Below are positions 43,588-53,379 of a DNA stretch of 64,000 nt, piece by piece (the stretch's first letter is position 1; every line of letters starts with the position of its first letter). The stretch is from contig CAKPQS010000001.1 in NCBI GenBank assembly GCA_934179675.1, positions 1 through 64,000 on the forward strand, written 5' to 3'. Below the pieces are notes generated by a model. It was not told the origin of the DNA. It searched no databases and saw nothing but the letters and a program-made list of their open reading frames with translations. The stretch is from an uncultured Bacilli bacterium (lineage in GTDB: Bacteria > Bacillota_I > Bacilli_A > RF39 > UBA660). A program made the position numbers and the translations under genes.

Positions 43588-43804
43588 ATTTAACAAAAGG
43601 TATTAAAGCCATAAAACGTGCTTTTTTTACTTCACCAGCGATAAATCTTTGATGTTTAGCACATGCTCCTGTAATACGACGAGGTAAAATTTTACCTTTA
43701 TCAGAGCTTACATATCTTTTAATTACATCAACATCTTTATAATCAACTGTTTTACCAGCACACATTTGACAAACCTTTTTCTTTTTTCTAAAAAATTCTG
43801 CCAT
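43586..43804 (-). CDS. rpsR: ribosomal protein bS18
   Basis: The 72-residue protein binds bS6 on the 30S platform. [15 protein letters not shown] and ACAKHQR provide a CxxC...CxxH zinc-type site, so this is the zinc-containing form. KILPRRITG and [14 protein letters not shown] [13 protein letters not shown] are family-invariant. It is the last gene of rpsF-ssb-rpsR and ends in a terminator. Confidence 0.97.
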   Translation of the reverse strand: MAEFFRKKKKVCQMCAGKTVDYKDVDVIKRYVSSDKGKILPRRITGACAKHQRFIAGEVKKARFMALIPFVK

Positions 43805-43812
43805 ATTTTCTC

Positions 43813-44238
43813 CTATTCTAGGAAATTATCATCTATGGAAACGCTTTCTCCAAATTCGCTATAAGTATCATTACTCAAGTCAGTACCTTCAGGACTAGAC
43901 ATCATGCTATCATTACTTCTTTGAGATTTTGAATCAAGGAATTGTACATTATCTGCAACTACTTCAAAAGAAGTGCGATTATTTCCATCTTTATCAGTAT
44001 AACTTCCAGTTTGTATTCTGCCCTCTATAGCAACTTGGCTTCCTTTATCCAAAAAGTTACATACATTTTCTGCTTGTTTTCTCCAAACAAGTATGTTAAT
44101 GAAATCAGCAACTCTTTCACCATTATTGCTAAATGGACGGTTAATTGCTACACTAAAACGTGTAAATGGTATTCCAGAACTAGTTGTTCTTAATTCTGGT
44201 TTGATCGTTATACGACCAACTAATAATGCTTTATTCAT
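43813..44238 (-). CDS. ssb: single-stranded DNA-binding protein
   Basis: SSB coats single-stranded DNA in replication and repair. The 141-residue protein has the OB-fold order [68 protein letters not shown], then a flexible tail ending SIDDNFLE. That acidic tip replaces the usual DDDIPF used to recruit partners, ending Phe-Leu-Glu instead of Ile-Pro-Phe. Position between rpsF and rpsR is the normal one. Confidence 0.96.
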   Translation of the reverse strand: MNKALLVGRITIKPELRTTSSGIPFTRFSVAINRPFSNNGERVADFINILVWRKQAENVCNFLDKGSQVAIEGRIQTGSYTDKDGNNRTSFEVVADNVQFLDSKSQRSNDSMMSSPEGTDLSNDTYSEFGESVSIDDNFLE

Positions 44239-44240
44239 AA

Positions 44241-44531
44241 TTATTCTCCTACTTTTGTTATTAAATGACGTACGATATCAGCATCAATAGTAGCAAGTCT
44301 ATTAAATTCGTTTACAGAATTTTCATTATCTGTTTCAAAATTTAAAACGAAATAATGTCCTGATTTAAGCTTTTTGATTTCATAAGCTAATTCTCTTTGT
44401 CCCATATCAGTTTCACCTGTAATAGATGCTTTATTATCAGTTAATACTTTTTTATATTTGTTAAAAACAGCAGTAACTTCTTCTTCTGATAAAGTAGGTT
44501 TTACAATAAACATAACTTCATACTTTTTCAA
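44241..44531 (-). CDS. rpsF: ribosomal protein bS6
   Basis: bS6 pairs with bS18 on the 30S platform. The 96-residue frame has YEVMFIVKPTLSEEE, the GQRELAYEIKKLKSGHYFVLNFE core and a short tail. It starts behind AGGAGG at 44539 or so, and is the first gene of rpsF-ssb-rpsR. The 85-bp leader contains GCTTTG-TCTAGTG-CAAAGC, a hairpin that could be the S6:S18 site; I am not certain of that. Confidence 0.96.
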   Translation of the reverse strand: MKKYEVMFIVKPTLSEEEVTAVFNKYKKVLTDNKASITGETDMGQRELAYEIKKLKSGHYFVLNFETDNENSVNEFNRLATIDADIVRHLITKVGE

Positions 44532-44602
44532 TCTAATTCACCTCCTCATGGTCAATGGCTTTGCACTAGACAAAGCAAGGAGTAAATAAATACTCGTTTA
44601 AG

Positions 44603-44631
44603 ATTATAGCAGAAAAAAAAAGACTTGTAAA
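44603..44631 (-). promoter_or_regulatory. sigma-A promoter of rpsF-ssb-rpsR
   Basis: TTTACA (44626-44631) and TATAAT (44603-44608) with a 17-bp spacer. The -35 box lies inside the right arm of the ychF terminator hairpin. Confidence 0.75.
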
Positions 44632-44667
44632 CATCATATCAAAAATTTTATGATTTTTTATCAAGTC
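44612..44667 (-). terminator. imperfect terminator hairpin after ychF
   Basis: GACTTG (44662-44667) and CAAGTC (44622-44627) close a long AT-rich stem-loop, followed by nine T on the minus strand. The long, imperfect loop lowers certainty. Confidence 0.45.
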
Positions 44668-44672
44668 CAACT

Positions 44673-45776
44673 TTATTTTGTGACATTAAACCTAAAATAA
44701 CAAATATCTCCATCTTGCATAATATATTCTTTTCCTTCAAGACGAAGTTTACCTGCTTCTTTAACAGCTTTTTCACTTCCAAGTTCTTTTAAATCACCAA
44801 AACTCATTACTTCAGCCTTAATAAATCCTCTTTCAAAATCAGAATGAATAATTCCTGCGCATTCTGGTGCTTTCATTCCGTTTTTAAAAGTCCATGCTCT
44901 TACTTCATCAGTTCCAGATGTAAAAAAAGTTTTTAAGCCAAGTAAACCATATAAAGACTTAATTAATTTATCAAGTCCACTTTCGCTAATGCCTAAATCA
45001 TCTAAAAATACTGTCCTATCTTCTAAAGATAGTGTTGATAATTCTTCTTCTATTTTTGCACATACAACAATTACATCAGCTTGATCTTTTAATGCATATT
45101 CTTTTACCATATCAACATATTTATTAGTATTTAAAATATCTTTTTCTTCAATATTAGCCATATAAACAATTGGTTTAGAAGACAATAAAGAAAATGATTT
45201 AATCATAAATAATTCTTCCTCATTTAAATCTAAATGTCTAACTGGTATATTTTCTTCTAATCCATTTCTTATTTTTTTTAAAAGTTCAACTTCTTTTAAA
45301 GATTCTTTATCCTTTGCCATAACAGCTTTTTTTTCAATTCTAGCAAGTCTTGATGTAACAATTTCTAAATCAGATAACATTAATTCTACACTAATTGTTT
45401 CAATATCTCTTATTGGATCAACATTTCCACTTACATGAATTATATTATCATCATCAAAACATCTAACAACTTCACATATAGCATCTACTTCTCTAATATG
45501 CGATAAAAATTTATTACCTAGTCCTTCACCAGTAGATGCACCTTTTACCAATCCTGCAATATCAGTAAATTCTAAAGAAGTAGGAACTAGAGATTTTGGT
45601 TTATACATTTCATTTAAAAAATCCAATCTTTTATCTGGTACAGCAACCATACCTACATTTGGTTCTATTGTTGCAAATGGATAATTTGCTGCTAATATAT
45701 TATTACTAGTTAAAGCATTAAATAAAGTTGATTTACCAACATTAGGTAATCCAACAATTCCAACGGTTAAACCCAT
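44673..45776 (-). CDS. ychF: YchF/EngD family ATPase
   Basis: YchF is an Obg-type P-loop NTPase that prefers ATP and binds ribosomes. The 367-residue protein has GLPNVGKSTLFNAL (P-loop), ANYPFATIEPN, TDIAGLVKGASTGEGLGNKFL, a coiled-coil insertion (about 130-180) and the C-terminal TGS domain (about 285-365, AWTFKNGMKAPECAGIIHSD). Length and order are normal. It lies between abgT and rpsF, as in Bacillus. Confidence 0.97.
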   Translation of the reverse strand: MGLTVGIVGLPNVGKSTLFNALTSNNILAANYPFATIEPNVGMVAVPDKRLDFLNEMYKPKSLVPTSLEFTDIAGLVKGASTGEGLGNKFLSHIREVDAICEVVRCFDDDNIIHVSGNVDPIRDIETISVELMLSDLEIVTSRLARIEKKAVMAKDKESLKEVELLKKIRNGLEENIPVRHLDLNEEELFMIKSFSLLSSKPIVYMANIEEKDILNTNKYVDMVKEYALKDQADVIVVCAKIEEELSTLSLEDRTVFLDDLGISESGLDKLIKSLYGLLGLKTFFTSGTDEVRAWTFKNGMKAPECAGIIHSDFERGFIKAEVMSFGDLKELGSEKAVKEAGKLRLEGKEYIMQDGDICYFRFNVTK

Positions 45777-45841
45777 TTAAATCACCCTTTCAAACTAATT
45801 GCTATTATACACTATTTTTTTAAAATAGTACATATAAAGTC

Positions 45842-45867
45842 AAAAAAACAGATAATAAATCTGTTTT
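45842..45867 (-). terminator. intrinsic terminator of abgT
   Basis: AAAACAGAT / ATCTGTTTT arms (9 bp, 5-nt loop) and TTTTTTT on the minus strand, adjacent to the abgT TAG. Confidence 0.88.
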
Positions 45868-47370
45868 CTATAAAGTTAAACTAGTTCCAATTCCAAGTGG
45901 TAATCCTATAACATACCAGCCAACTAAAATTAATATCCATGTAACAACAAGTAATAAAATAGGAACTATTATACTTTTTATTGTACCAAAAATTGTTATT
46001 TTTTTATTTTCGTTATATTTTTCAAGATATCCAAGAAAAACTATAAAATAACCAAATATAGGAGTAATTGCTTTACCAACCCCATCTGCCGCAGTAAAAA
46101 TAAATTGTGTAAATGATGGAACAATGTTACTTTTCATAAAAAGCGGAACAATAGTTGGTGCGCATATAGACCATTTACTAATCGCACTTGGCATAACAAA
46201 TGTCATAATAACAATAATTAAGAAAAATGTAACAATTAAAGGAACACCTGAAAATTCGATTAAACCCAATAAATTTGATAAATTAGTGGCAATTACTACA
46301 TCCAAATTAGTCCATTCTAATATACCAATTAATTGAGATGTAAAAAACATTAAGATAAAAACATAGCCCAAATTTTCAAATGATGATGAAATACCAACAC
46401 TGTATTCCGTTGTATTTTTTACATTCTTTGATATATCACCATATACATAACCACATATTAACATAATTAAAATAAATATATATAAAAACCCTGCATAAAA
46501 TGGTGATGATGAACTAAATAGTTTACTAACATAATTAACACCACTATTATCAAGTAAAAATCCTAATGGTTTAATTGGGATTATTCCTAATATAACAACT
46601 AACAATAAAACAAGAAAAGTAATTAAAGTAATTGTATTAGCTCGTCTATCAACAATTAATTCATCGTCATCGTAAAAAGTTCTTTTGAAATTAACTGCTA
46701 CGTATTTTTCAATAACAACTGTTCCTACTAAACTAATTAATAATGTACTGAATAACATAATATATAAATTAGACCACATATTATATTTATTACTTAATTT
46801 AAACGAAGCTTTTACAGCATCAAGTGTTAAAACACTCAAATCATAATCATTTGCATTTACAAGTATGCCTGTTCCATAGCCAATACAAATGCCTAAAAAA
46901 GCTGTAATAACACCTACCATTGAATTTCTATTAGTATACTTATACAAAATACCAGCTAATGGAATTAAAATAACAAAACTATATTCTCCTATTACAGAAG
47001 ATATAACCCCTAAAAAGAAAACAATAAAAGTAATTACAGGTGATTTTAATTTTTTTAATGGTGTGAATAATGCTTTAAATAGTCCTGATCTCTCTCCTAT
47101 TCCAATACCAATTAAAGATATAATAAGTAAAAATAATGGATTAAATAATTTAAAATTAGTAACAACACTTGTTAAAATATATTTAAATCCTGATGGCGTA
47201 AATATATTTTGAACAGAAACTAATGATGTAGTTAATGTACCATTAATAATTTCTGTCTTTTCTCCCTGAAATTCTAATATTGAGCAAACAGAACTTAAGG
47301 CTATAACAATTACTGTTAAAATTAAAATAACAACAACCGGCCCAATTCCTTTTGTATTTTTTTTAAACAT
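45868..47370 (-). CDS. abgT: AbgT-family transporter (aminobenzoyl-glutamate type)
   Basis: AbgT proteins move p-aminobenzoyl-glutamate, a folate breakdown product, or export sulfonamides. The 500-residue membrane protein has about eleven spans and the family's two hairpin motifs: MPSAISKWSICAPTIVPLFM (about 395-414) and TAADGVGKAITPIFGYFIVFLGYLEKY near the C-terminus. Length is normal. It lies between the DUF951 gene and ychF, where Bacillus has other genes, so it is an insertion into a conserved run. Folate salvage would suit an organism with reduced metabolism. Confidence 0.9.
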   Translation of the reverse strand: MFKKNTKGIGPVVVILILTVIVIALSSVCSILEFQGEKTEIINGTLTTSLVSVQNIFTPSGFKYILTSVVTNFKLFNPLFLLIISLIGIGIGERSGLFKALFTPLKKLKSPVITFIVFFLGVISSVIGEYSFVILIPLAGILYKYTNRNSMVGVITAFLGICIGYGTGILVNANDYDLSVLTLDAVKASFKLSNKYNMWSNLYIMLFSTLLISLVGTVVIEKYVAVNFKRTFYDDDELIVDRRANTITLITFLVLLLVVILGIIPIKPLGFLLDNSGVNYVSKLFSSSSPFYAGFLYIFILIMLICGYVYGDISKNVKNTTEYSVGISSSFENLGYVFILMFFTSQLIGILEWTNLDVVIATNLSNLLGLIEFSGVPLIVTFFLIIVIMTFVMPSAISKWSICAPTIVPLFMKSNIVPSFTQFIFTAADGVGKAITPIFGYFIVFLGYLEKYNENKKITIFGTIKSIIVPILLLVVTWILILVGWYVIGLPLGIGTSLTL

Positions 47371-47379
47371 CCTTGCCTC

Positions 47380-47562
47380 CTAATAAGACTCTATTTTTTT
47401 TATTCTTTTATTAAAATCAATCCTTGGAAGCATTACTAAATGGCCACATTCTAAACACTTAATTTTTATGTCTGCGCCCATTCTAACAACTTCAAATTTG
47501 TTTCCACCACAAGGATGATTTTTTTTCATAATTACTATACTACCTAATTTATATTCCTTCAT
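47380..47562 (-). CDS. DUF951 protein (YyzM-like)
   Basis: A 60-residue protein with the family pattern YKLGSIVIMKKNHPCGGNKFEVVRMGADIKIKC..CGHLVMLPR, with CxxC near the end that may bind zinc. DUF951 genes usually sit next to parB and ychF. The ATG at 47562, with GAG seven bases upstream, gives the typical N-terminus; an in-frame ATG at 47574 would overlap parB by 8 bp. Function is unknown. Confidence 0.9.
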   Translation of the reverse strand: MKEYKLGSIVIMKKNHPCGGNKFEVVRMGADIKIKCLECGHLVMLPRIDFNKRIKKIESY

Positions 47563-47566
47563 ATTA

Positions 47567-48445
47567 TCACTCATTGTATTTAATTATTTCTAATATTCTG
47601 TTTAAATCAGCTATATTATTAAACTTAATTTCTATTTTATTATCACGAATTTTAACTTTTGTATCAAATTTTTCCATTAAATTATTTTCAATATCACGAA
47701 GATTAGGATCAACTGATTCTACATGTTTATGATTTTTGACTTTTCTTTCAAAACTATCATCTATCATTCTTTCCAAATCACGAACACTTAAATCATTGTC
47801 AACGATTTTATTTGCAAGTTCAGCAATTTTTTTATTATCTTCTAATTTACTTAATACTCTAGCATGTCCCATAGATAATTTACCAAATTTTAATAATGAT
47901 TGCACATCATCTGGTAATCTTAAAATACCTAAAATATTAGTGATATGGCTTCTGCTTTTTCCTACTTTAACTGATAATTCTTCTTGTGTTAATGATAATC
48001 TTTCAAGCATTAATTTATAAGCTTTTGCTTCTTCTATAATGTTCAAATTTTCTCTTTGTAAATTTTCAAGTAAAGCAATACTCATCATTTGATCATCAGT
48101 GAATGTTCTTATAATTGCTGGTATAGTTTTTAATCCAGCAATACGACTAGCACGAACTCTTCTTTCGCCAGCTATAATTTCATATCCTTTTATACTTTTT
48201 TTAACAATAATAGGTTGAAATACACCATTTTCTTTAATTGATGAAGCTAAATCATTTAAGGCTTCTTCATTAAAATTTATACGTGGTTGATAAGGATTTG
48301 GTCTCAACTCATCTAAATTTAACTCGACAATTTCTTCACTTGATGTTGATTCATATATTTTTTTTTCAAATGAAGCAATATCTATATTATCGCCATTAAA
48401 TAATTGTTCTAATCCCATTCCTAAAGCTTTTTTCTTAGTTTCCAT
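47567..48445 (-). CDS. parB: ParB/Spo0J chromosome partition protein
   Basis: ParB binds parS sites and slides on DNA as a CTP-dependent clamp. The 292-residue protein has LNLDELRPNPYQPRINFNEE, PIIVKKSIKGYEIIAGERRVRASR (the CTP-binding GERRxRA), ALLENLQRENLNIIEEA, a helix-turn-helix (EELSVKVGKSRSHITNIL) and a C-terminal dimer domain. It lies 10 bp inside the end of parA. No complete parS was seen in the window. Confidence 0.96.
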   Translation of the reverse strand: METKKKALGMGLEQLFNGDNIDIASFEKKIYESTSSEEIVELNLDELRPNPYQPRINFNEEALNDLASSIKENGVFQPIIVKKSIKGYEIIAGERRVRASRIAGLKTIPAIIRTFTDDQMMSIALLENLQRENLNIIEEAKAYKLMLERLSLTQEELSVKVGKSRSHITNILGILRLPDDVQSLLKFGKLSMGHARVLSKLEDNKKIAELANKIVDNDLSVRDLERMIDDSFERKVKNHKHVESVDPNLRDIENNLMEKFDTKVKIRDNKIEIKFNNIADLNRILEIIKYNE

Positions 48446-49220
48446 TTTTACTAATCACTTCCTTAGCTAAATTTATATAAGCTTCTGTGCCTCTACTTTG
48501 AAAATCGTAAGCTAATATTGGTTTGCCATGACTTGGTGCTTCAGATAATCTTACAAGTCTAGGAATAATAGTTTCATAAACTTTTTCCTTAAAATAACTT
48601 TTTACTTCTTCTACAACTTCTAATCCCAAATTAGTTCTACTGTCCAACATAGTTAATAAGACACCTTCTATTTCCAATTTTGGATTTATATCTCTTTGAG
48701 CAAGTACAATTGTATTTAAAAGTTGCATTATTCCTTCAAGTGCAAAGAATTCACATTGAACAGGAATAATTACTGAATCAGATGCCATTAGAGCATTTAA
48801 TGTCAAAAGTTCCAATGAAGGTGGACAATCAATTATAATGTAATCAAAATTTTCTTTGGCTTGATCTAAATACTTCTTTAATTGAGCGTTTTTTACAAAT
48901 GTTGGATCAAGTCTACTCTTTTCCATTAATTCAAAATTAACACCTGCTAAATTTATGTATGATGGTATTATATACAAATTTTGAAATTTTGTTTTTATAA
49001 TAACATCTTTTAATTCACACTTATCTGTCAATAATTCATAAATACTATTTTCAAAGTTAGATTTATGAATTCCAAGTCCAGTAGAAGAATTACCTTGTGG
49101 ATCTAAATCAACAAGTAATACTTTCTTTTTTAAATATCCTAATGAAGCAGCTAAATTAATACTAGTTGTTGTTTTTCCTACTCCACCTTTTTGATTAACT
49201 AATGCAATTATTTTTCCCAT
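48435..49220 (-). CDS. parA: ParA/Soj chromosome partition ATPase
   Basis: Soj drives origin segregation and regulates replication with Spo0J. The 261-residue P-loop ATPase has KGGVGKTTTSINLAASLG (deviant Walker A), VDLDPQGNSSTGLG, FDYIIIDCPPSLELLTLNAL (Walker B) and the DNA-binding C-terminal pattern PRLVRLSEAPSHGKPI. The ATG at 49220 follows GGTGAT. It overlaps parB. Confidence 0.96.
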   Translation of the reverse strand: MGKIIALVNQKGGVGKTTTSINLAASLGYLKKKVLLVDLDPQGNSSTGLGIHKSNFENSIYELLTDKCELKDVIIKTKFQNLYIIPSYINLAGVNFELMEKSRLDPTFVKNAQLKKYLDQAKENFDYIIIDCPPSLELLTLNALMASDSVIIPVQCEFFALEGIMQLLNTIVLAQRDINPKLEIEGVLLTMLDSRTNLGLEVVEEVKSYFKEKVYETIIPRLVRLSEAPSHGKPILAYDFQSRGTEAYINLAKEVISKNGN

Positions 49221-49404
49221 GTACATCACCATTTCTATTCATATATATATGATATCATATTTTTATTTTTTTTTCGATAGTTTTATTTAATATTTTTTTA
49301 CTTTTATTTATAACTTACTTTACACAAAATTAAATTTATTTAATTAATAAAATAATAATTATTTTATTATATTTAAAATAATAGTTATTTTAAATACATA
49401 AAAG
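49221..49404. other. very AT-rich intergenic region between gmk and parA
   Basis: About 184 bp, nearly pure A/T (49245-49400). A perfect 12-bp inverted repeat (49345-49356 and 49358-49369) with a 1-nt spacer, and dense TA steps, are visible. No gene, DnaA box or parS was recognised. It could be a promoter region for parA-parB or a DNA-unwinding-type element. Confidence 0.5.
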
Positions 49405-50061
49405 TCATTTTTTACTAAATTTATCTATTAATTTTTCATGTAATAATTCTTCCGTATTGCTCAAATTTGTTTCTTCTATTCTATCCACTCTACATCTTTC
49501 TGCTACAATGATAGATTGCATTTTTGATACAGCTTCATCTAGAATATTATTAACTATTACATAATTATATTTTGATATTTCGTTTATTTCTTTATATGCA
49601 GTTTTAAATCTTTCTAGTATTTTTTCAGTACTTTCAGTACCTCTTTTAATAAGTCTATTTTTTAATTCTTCCATACTTGGTGGCAAAATAAATATAAAAA
49701 TTGCATCTGGATATATTTTTTTCACTTTTAGAGCACCTTGTACTTCAATAACTAAAACAACATCAATCCCTTTATTTAAATTTTCTTCTATTTTATATAA
49801 AGGTGTTCCATAATAATTGTTATTGTAAATTGCATATTCTAAAAAATCATTATTTTTTATTTTATTTTCAAATTCTTCTTTTGTTAAATAAAAATAATTA
49901 ATTCCATCTTCTTCACCTTTTCTTATTTCTCTTGATGTACAAGAAATAGAAATCCACATATTGTTATTTTTTTCTTTTACTAAATTACAAACACTATCTT
50001 TTCCAGCACCTGAAGGGCCTGAAACTACAATTAATAATCCTCTTTTTTTGAATTTAATCAT
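49405..50061 (-). CDS. gmk: guanylate kinase
   Basis: Gmk phosphorylates GMP to GDP with ATP. The 218-residue protein has GPSGAGKDSV (P-loop), ISCTSREIRKGEEDGINYFYLTKEEF (GMP-binding), AIYNNNYYGTP and a lid region VVLVIEVQGALKVKKI. It is slightly longer than the usual 200 because of a charged C-terminal helix. It lies downstream of ftsH on the same strand and precedes parA. Confidence 0.96.
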   Translation of the reverse strand: MIKFKKRGLLIVVSGPSGAGKDSVCNLVKEKNNNMWISISCTSREIRKGEEDGINYFYLTKEEFENKIKNNDFLEYAIYNNNYYGTPLYKIEENLNKGIDVVLVIEVQGALKVKKIYPDAIFIFILPPSMEELKNRLIKRGTESTEKILERFKTAYKEINEISKYNYVIVNNILDEAVSKMQSIIVAERCRVDRIEETNLSNTEELLHEKLIDKFSKK

Positions 50062-50120
50062 AATTAACCTCGCTTTTTATATTGTATCAAATTATTGAAA
50101 AAAAATAAACAAAAAGAACA

Positions 50121-52097
50121 CTATTTACTAGCGTCCTTTAATTCTTTAATAATATCTTCTTTTTTAGTTGAACTTATACTTATATTATTATCTTCTGCAT
50201 ATTTTTTTAGTTCAACAACTGTCATATCATCAAAAGAAATATCATCTTCTTTTGGTAAAGAACCTGTCTTAACTAAACTATCAATTTCTTCTTTAGTTAA
50301 AGTTTCTTTCTCAATTAAAGTTTTGGCAATTAATTCAAGTAAATCCATATTATCTTTAATTATTTTTTCAGTTACCTTATATTGTTCATTGATAATTCTT
50401 CTCATTTCTTCGTCAATTTGAAATGCTATTTGACCGCTGAAATTACGACTCTTATTATAATCTCTACCTAGAAAAACACTACCTTCGCTTTGTTGTTCAA
50501 ATTGAACAGGTCCTAAACTACTCATTCCATATTCTGTAACCATGGCACGAGCAATTTTAGTAGCTTTTTCAAAATCATTATGAGCACCTGTAGTCATTTC
50601 ACCAAATTTTAATACTTCAGCAACACGTCCTCCAAGTAAGCCACTAATAGTTTCTAAAAGTTCTTTTTTTGTAGATAAATAAGTTTCTTCTTTAGGAAGC
50701 ATCAAATTATAACCACCAGCTTGACCACGTGGAATAATTGTTATTTTCTGAACGTCATGAGCTCCATCAAGTTTAATACCAACAACAGCATGTCCTGCTT
50801 CATGGTATGCAACAACCTCTTTTTCATGTTCAGTATATTTATGAGTAACTTTAGCAGGTCCCATTAAAACCCTATCTTGTGCTTCATCTATTTCAGCCAT
50901 AGAAATTTTATCTTTATTTCTTCTTACAGCAAGTAAAGCAGCTTCATTTAATAAGTTTTCAAGATCAGCTCCGCTAAATCCAGCAGTTCTTTTTGCTAAA
51001 TTAGCAAGATTAACACCTCTATTAAAGTATTTACCTTTAGCATGAACAGCAAGTATTTCTTCTCTGCCTTTAACATCTGGTAAATTAACAGTAATTTGTC
51101 TATCAAATCTTCCTGGTCTTAAAAGAGCAGGATCTAAAACATCCGGTCTATTAGTAGCTGCAAGTATTATAATACCTTCATTAGCACCAAAACCATCCAT
51201 TTCAGTTAATAATTGATTTAACGTTTGTTCTCTTTCATCATGTCCTCCACCAAGACCAGCACCTCTTTGGCGACCTACAGCATCTATTTCATCGATAAAT
51301 ATTAAACAAGGAGCGTTATGTTTAGCTTGTCTAAACATATCACGAACACGCGAAGCACCAATACCAACAAAAAGTTCGACAAAATCAGATCCGCTTATAA
51401 AATAAAATGGAACATTTGCTTCTCCAGCAACGGCTCTAGCAAGTAATGTTTTACCAGTACCAGGAGGCCCAACTAATAAAACACCTTTAGGAATTCTTGC
51501 TCCCATTTTTTGAAATTTTTTAGGTTCTTTTAAGAAGTCGATTAATTCTTGAACTTCTTCTTTTTCTTCTTCTAATCCAGCAACGTCTTTAAATGTTACT
51601 TTATTTCCGCCGTCACTTAAACGAGCTCTACTGCGGCCAAAATCCATTGATTTATTTGCACTACCCATTTGTTTTGACAAAAAAACAAATATAACAACAC
51701 CAAAGATCAAAAATGGTAATATATTTACAACGAAATACAAAACAGTACTTGATCCTGGATCACGTGATGCTTTAATAGAAAAATTATATTCATTTGCTAA
51801 TTCGTAAATGTTACCTACAACAGCATCGGAATTGGCAATAGAAAAAGTAAATGTTTCTTTTTCGCCATAACTATTTAGTTTACCTGTAATAGTATAAATT
51901 CCAGCTGAACTATTGGAAGTTATATCTATATATTTAATTTTATTAGCTTCATCTTCACTTTTAGCATAATTCAAAAATTGTTCATAAGTAATTTCATTTG
52001 TCTTATATCCTGTACCATTTAAAAAACCAAGTACAAGCATAACTACTAAAAAGAAAGCTAGATAAGGTATTAAACCTTTTTTAACATTATTTTTCAT
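50121..52097 (-). CDS. ftsH: FtsH ATP-dependent zinc metalloprotease
   Basis: FtsH unfolds and degrades membrane and regulatory proteins; in Bacillus it is needed for sporulation. The 658-residue protein has two N-terminal membrane spans around an extracellular domain (about 30-110), an AAA+ module with [15 protein letters not shown] (about 208), SRH region [16 protein letters not shown], and the metalloprotease HEAGH (about 434). Length is normal. It overlaps the end of tilS by 11 bp, giving the Bacillus tilS-ftsH pair (hprT, which sits between them in Bacillus, is missing). Confidence 0.97.
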   Translation of the reverse strand: MKNNVKKGLIPYLAFFLVVMLVLGFLNGTGYKTNEITYEQFLNYAKSEDEANKIKYIDITSNSSAGIYTITGKLNSYGEKETFTFSIANSDAVVGNIYELANEYNFSIKASRDPGSSTVLYFVVNILPFLIFGVVIFVFLSKQMGSANKSMDFGRSRARLSDGGNKVTFKDVAGLEEEKEEVQELIDFLKEPKKFQKMGARIPKGVLLVGPPGTGKTLLARAVAGEANVPFYFISGSDFVELFVGIGASRVRDMFRQAKHNAPCLIFIDEIDAVGRQRGAGLGGGHDEREQTLNQLLTEMDGFGANEGIIILAATNRPDVLDPALLRPGRFDRQITVNLPDVKGREEILAVHAKGKYFNRGVNLANLAKRTAGFSGADLENLLNEAALLAVRRNKDKISMAEIDEAQDRVLMGPAKVTHKYTEHEKEVVAYHEAGHAVVGIKLDGAHDVQKITIIPRGQAGGYNLMLPKEETYLSTKKELLETISGLLGGRVAEVLKFGEMTTGAHNDFEKATKIARAMVTEYGMSSLGPVQFEQQSEGSVFLGRDYNKSRNFSGQIAFQIDEEMRRIINEQYKVTEKIIKDNMDLLELIAKTLIEKETLTKEEIDSLVKTGSLPKEDDISFDDMTVVELKKYAEDNNISISSTKKEDIIKELKDASK

Positions 52098-53376
52098 TTT
52101 CTTCCTCCAAACAGTATAAAAGTATTATATCATACTTTTCATCTTTTGTTTTACAAAATTTTGATTTTTTCACACCTGGTAACCACAATATATTATTTGA
52201 ACTATCTAAAACAATTGGAAAACTATTTCTATCGCTTATTTTATTATCAATAAAAATATCTGATACTTTTTTATTATAACTATTTTTAATATTAATTCTA
52301 TCACCTTTATTATAATTTCTTACATGTAAAGGCAAATTAATTTCTTTAGAATCTAATTTACAAACATAATTAGAATTATCTGTAGTATCTTCAATTTTCT
52401 TAATAATATAACCATTATCTAGTTTAACATAATTATTTAGTTCATATAAATAGTTACTTTTTTCCTTAAATACACCCAATTTATTATATTTTCTTTCTAA
52501 AGTAATACCAGGCAAATTAATTATAACATTTTTTTTACTAGATGAAATAACTTTTTTTACAAATTCAATATGTCGTGTATTAATATTATCGGAAATATTA
52601 ACTAAATATTTATAAATAATGTTATCAATAATTAATTCATCTTCTTTTAAAAGTAAAGGAATATTAATCTCATCATTTACTATAGATGGATAAATCTTAT
52701 CAATATATGAATTAATAAAATTATCATATTTATTTAATATATTTGAAAATTGTAAAAATTTAATATGAGCATCTTTATTTATTTCTTTATATACAGGCAA
52801 AACTTTATGTCTAAATTTATTTCTTAAATAATCAGTATTATTATTGCTAGAATCAATTGCATAAGGAATATTATTTTTTTTAACATATTCCATTATTTCA
52901 TCTTTACTATACCAAACTAATGGTCTAAAAATAGTATAATTTTCTCTTTCAGAAATATATTTAAATCCTGCATATCCTTCTAAACTGGAACCTCTAACTA
53001 ATCTATATAATATAGTTTCCATTAAATCGTCACCATGATGAGCTGTTAATAAATTTTTATATTTATATTTTTTTAAAACAGATTCAAAAAACATATATCT
53101 TTTTTCTCTTGCTTCTGCTTCAAAATTAATCCCACTATACTCTGATATTTCATATAACTCAAAAGGAATTTTGTTTTTTAAACAAAAATTTTTTACCATA
53201 ATAGCTTCTGAATCACTTTCAGCTCTAACTTTGTGATTAACATGAGCACATACAATGTTTTTTAAACTTGATTTTAATAGGACATCAAAAAGGGCCATTG
53301 AATCTGGTCCACCAGAACATGCAATTACAACACCATCATCAATATATTTATTTATAAAATCCAAAGCTTTATCCAT
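52087..53376 (-). CDS. tilS: tRNA(Ile)-lysidine synthase
   Basis: TilS turns C34 of the CAU-anticodon tRNA-Ile into lysidine so it reads AUA, which is used heavily in a genome this AT-rich. The 429-residue protein has ACSGGPDSMALFDVL (PP-loop), VNHKVRAESD, LLTAHHGDDLMETILYRL, a linker and a C-terminal domain (about 330-425) with NYNKGDRI and KKSKFCKT. Length and domains are normal. It overlaps ftsH and is separated from ung by 3 bp. Confidence 0.95.
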   Translation of the reverse strand: MDKALDFINKYIDDGVVIACSGGPDSMALFDVLLKSSLKNIVCAHVNHKVRAESDSEAIMVKNFCLKNKIPFELYEISEYSGINFEAEAREKRYMFFESVLKKYKYKNLLTAHHGDDLMETILYRLVRGSSLEGYAGFKYISERENYTIFRPLVWYSKDEIMEYVKKNNIPYAIDSSNNNTDYLRNKFRHKVLPVYKEINKDAHIKFLQFSNILNKYDNFINSYIDKIYPSIVNDEINIPLLLKEDELIIDNIIYKYLVNISDNINTRHIEFVKKVISSSKKNVIINLPGITLERKYNKLGVFKEKSNYLYELNNYVKLDNGYIIKKIEDTTDNSNYVCKLDSKEINLPLHVRNYNKGDRINIKNSYNKKVSDIFIDNKISDRNSFPIVLDSSNNILWLPGVKKSKFCKTKDEKYDIILLYCLEEENEK

Positions 53377-53379
53377 AAA

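Noticed and set aside
44532..44600. S6:S18 leader RNA
   Set aside because: A hairpin is present before rpsF, but I could not match the conserved binding motif, so it is mentioned only under rpsF.
49221..49404. Replication origin
   Set aside because: It is AT-rich with an inverted repeat, but no DnaA box (TTATNCACA) cluster and no dnaA or dnaN gene is in the window.
50095..50421. Plus-strand frames opposite ftsH and many other conserved genes
   Set aside because: They are antisense to complete, motif-bearing genes and have hydrophobic, low-complexity sequences typical of AT-rich shadows.
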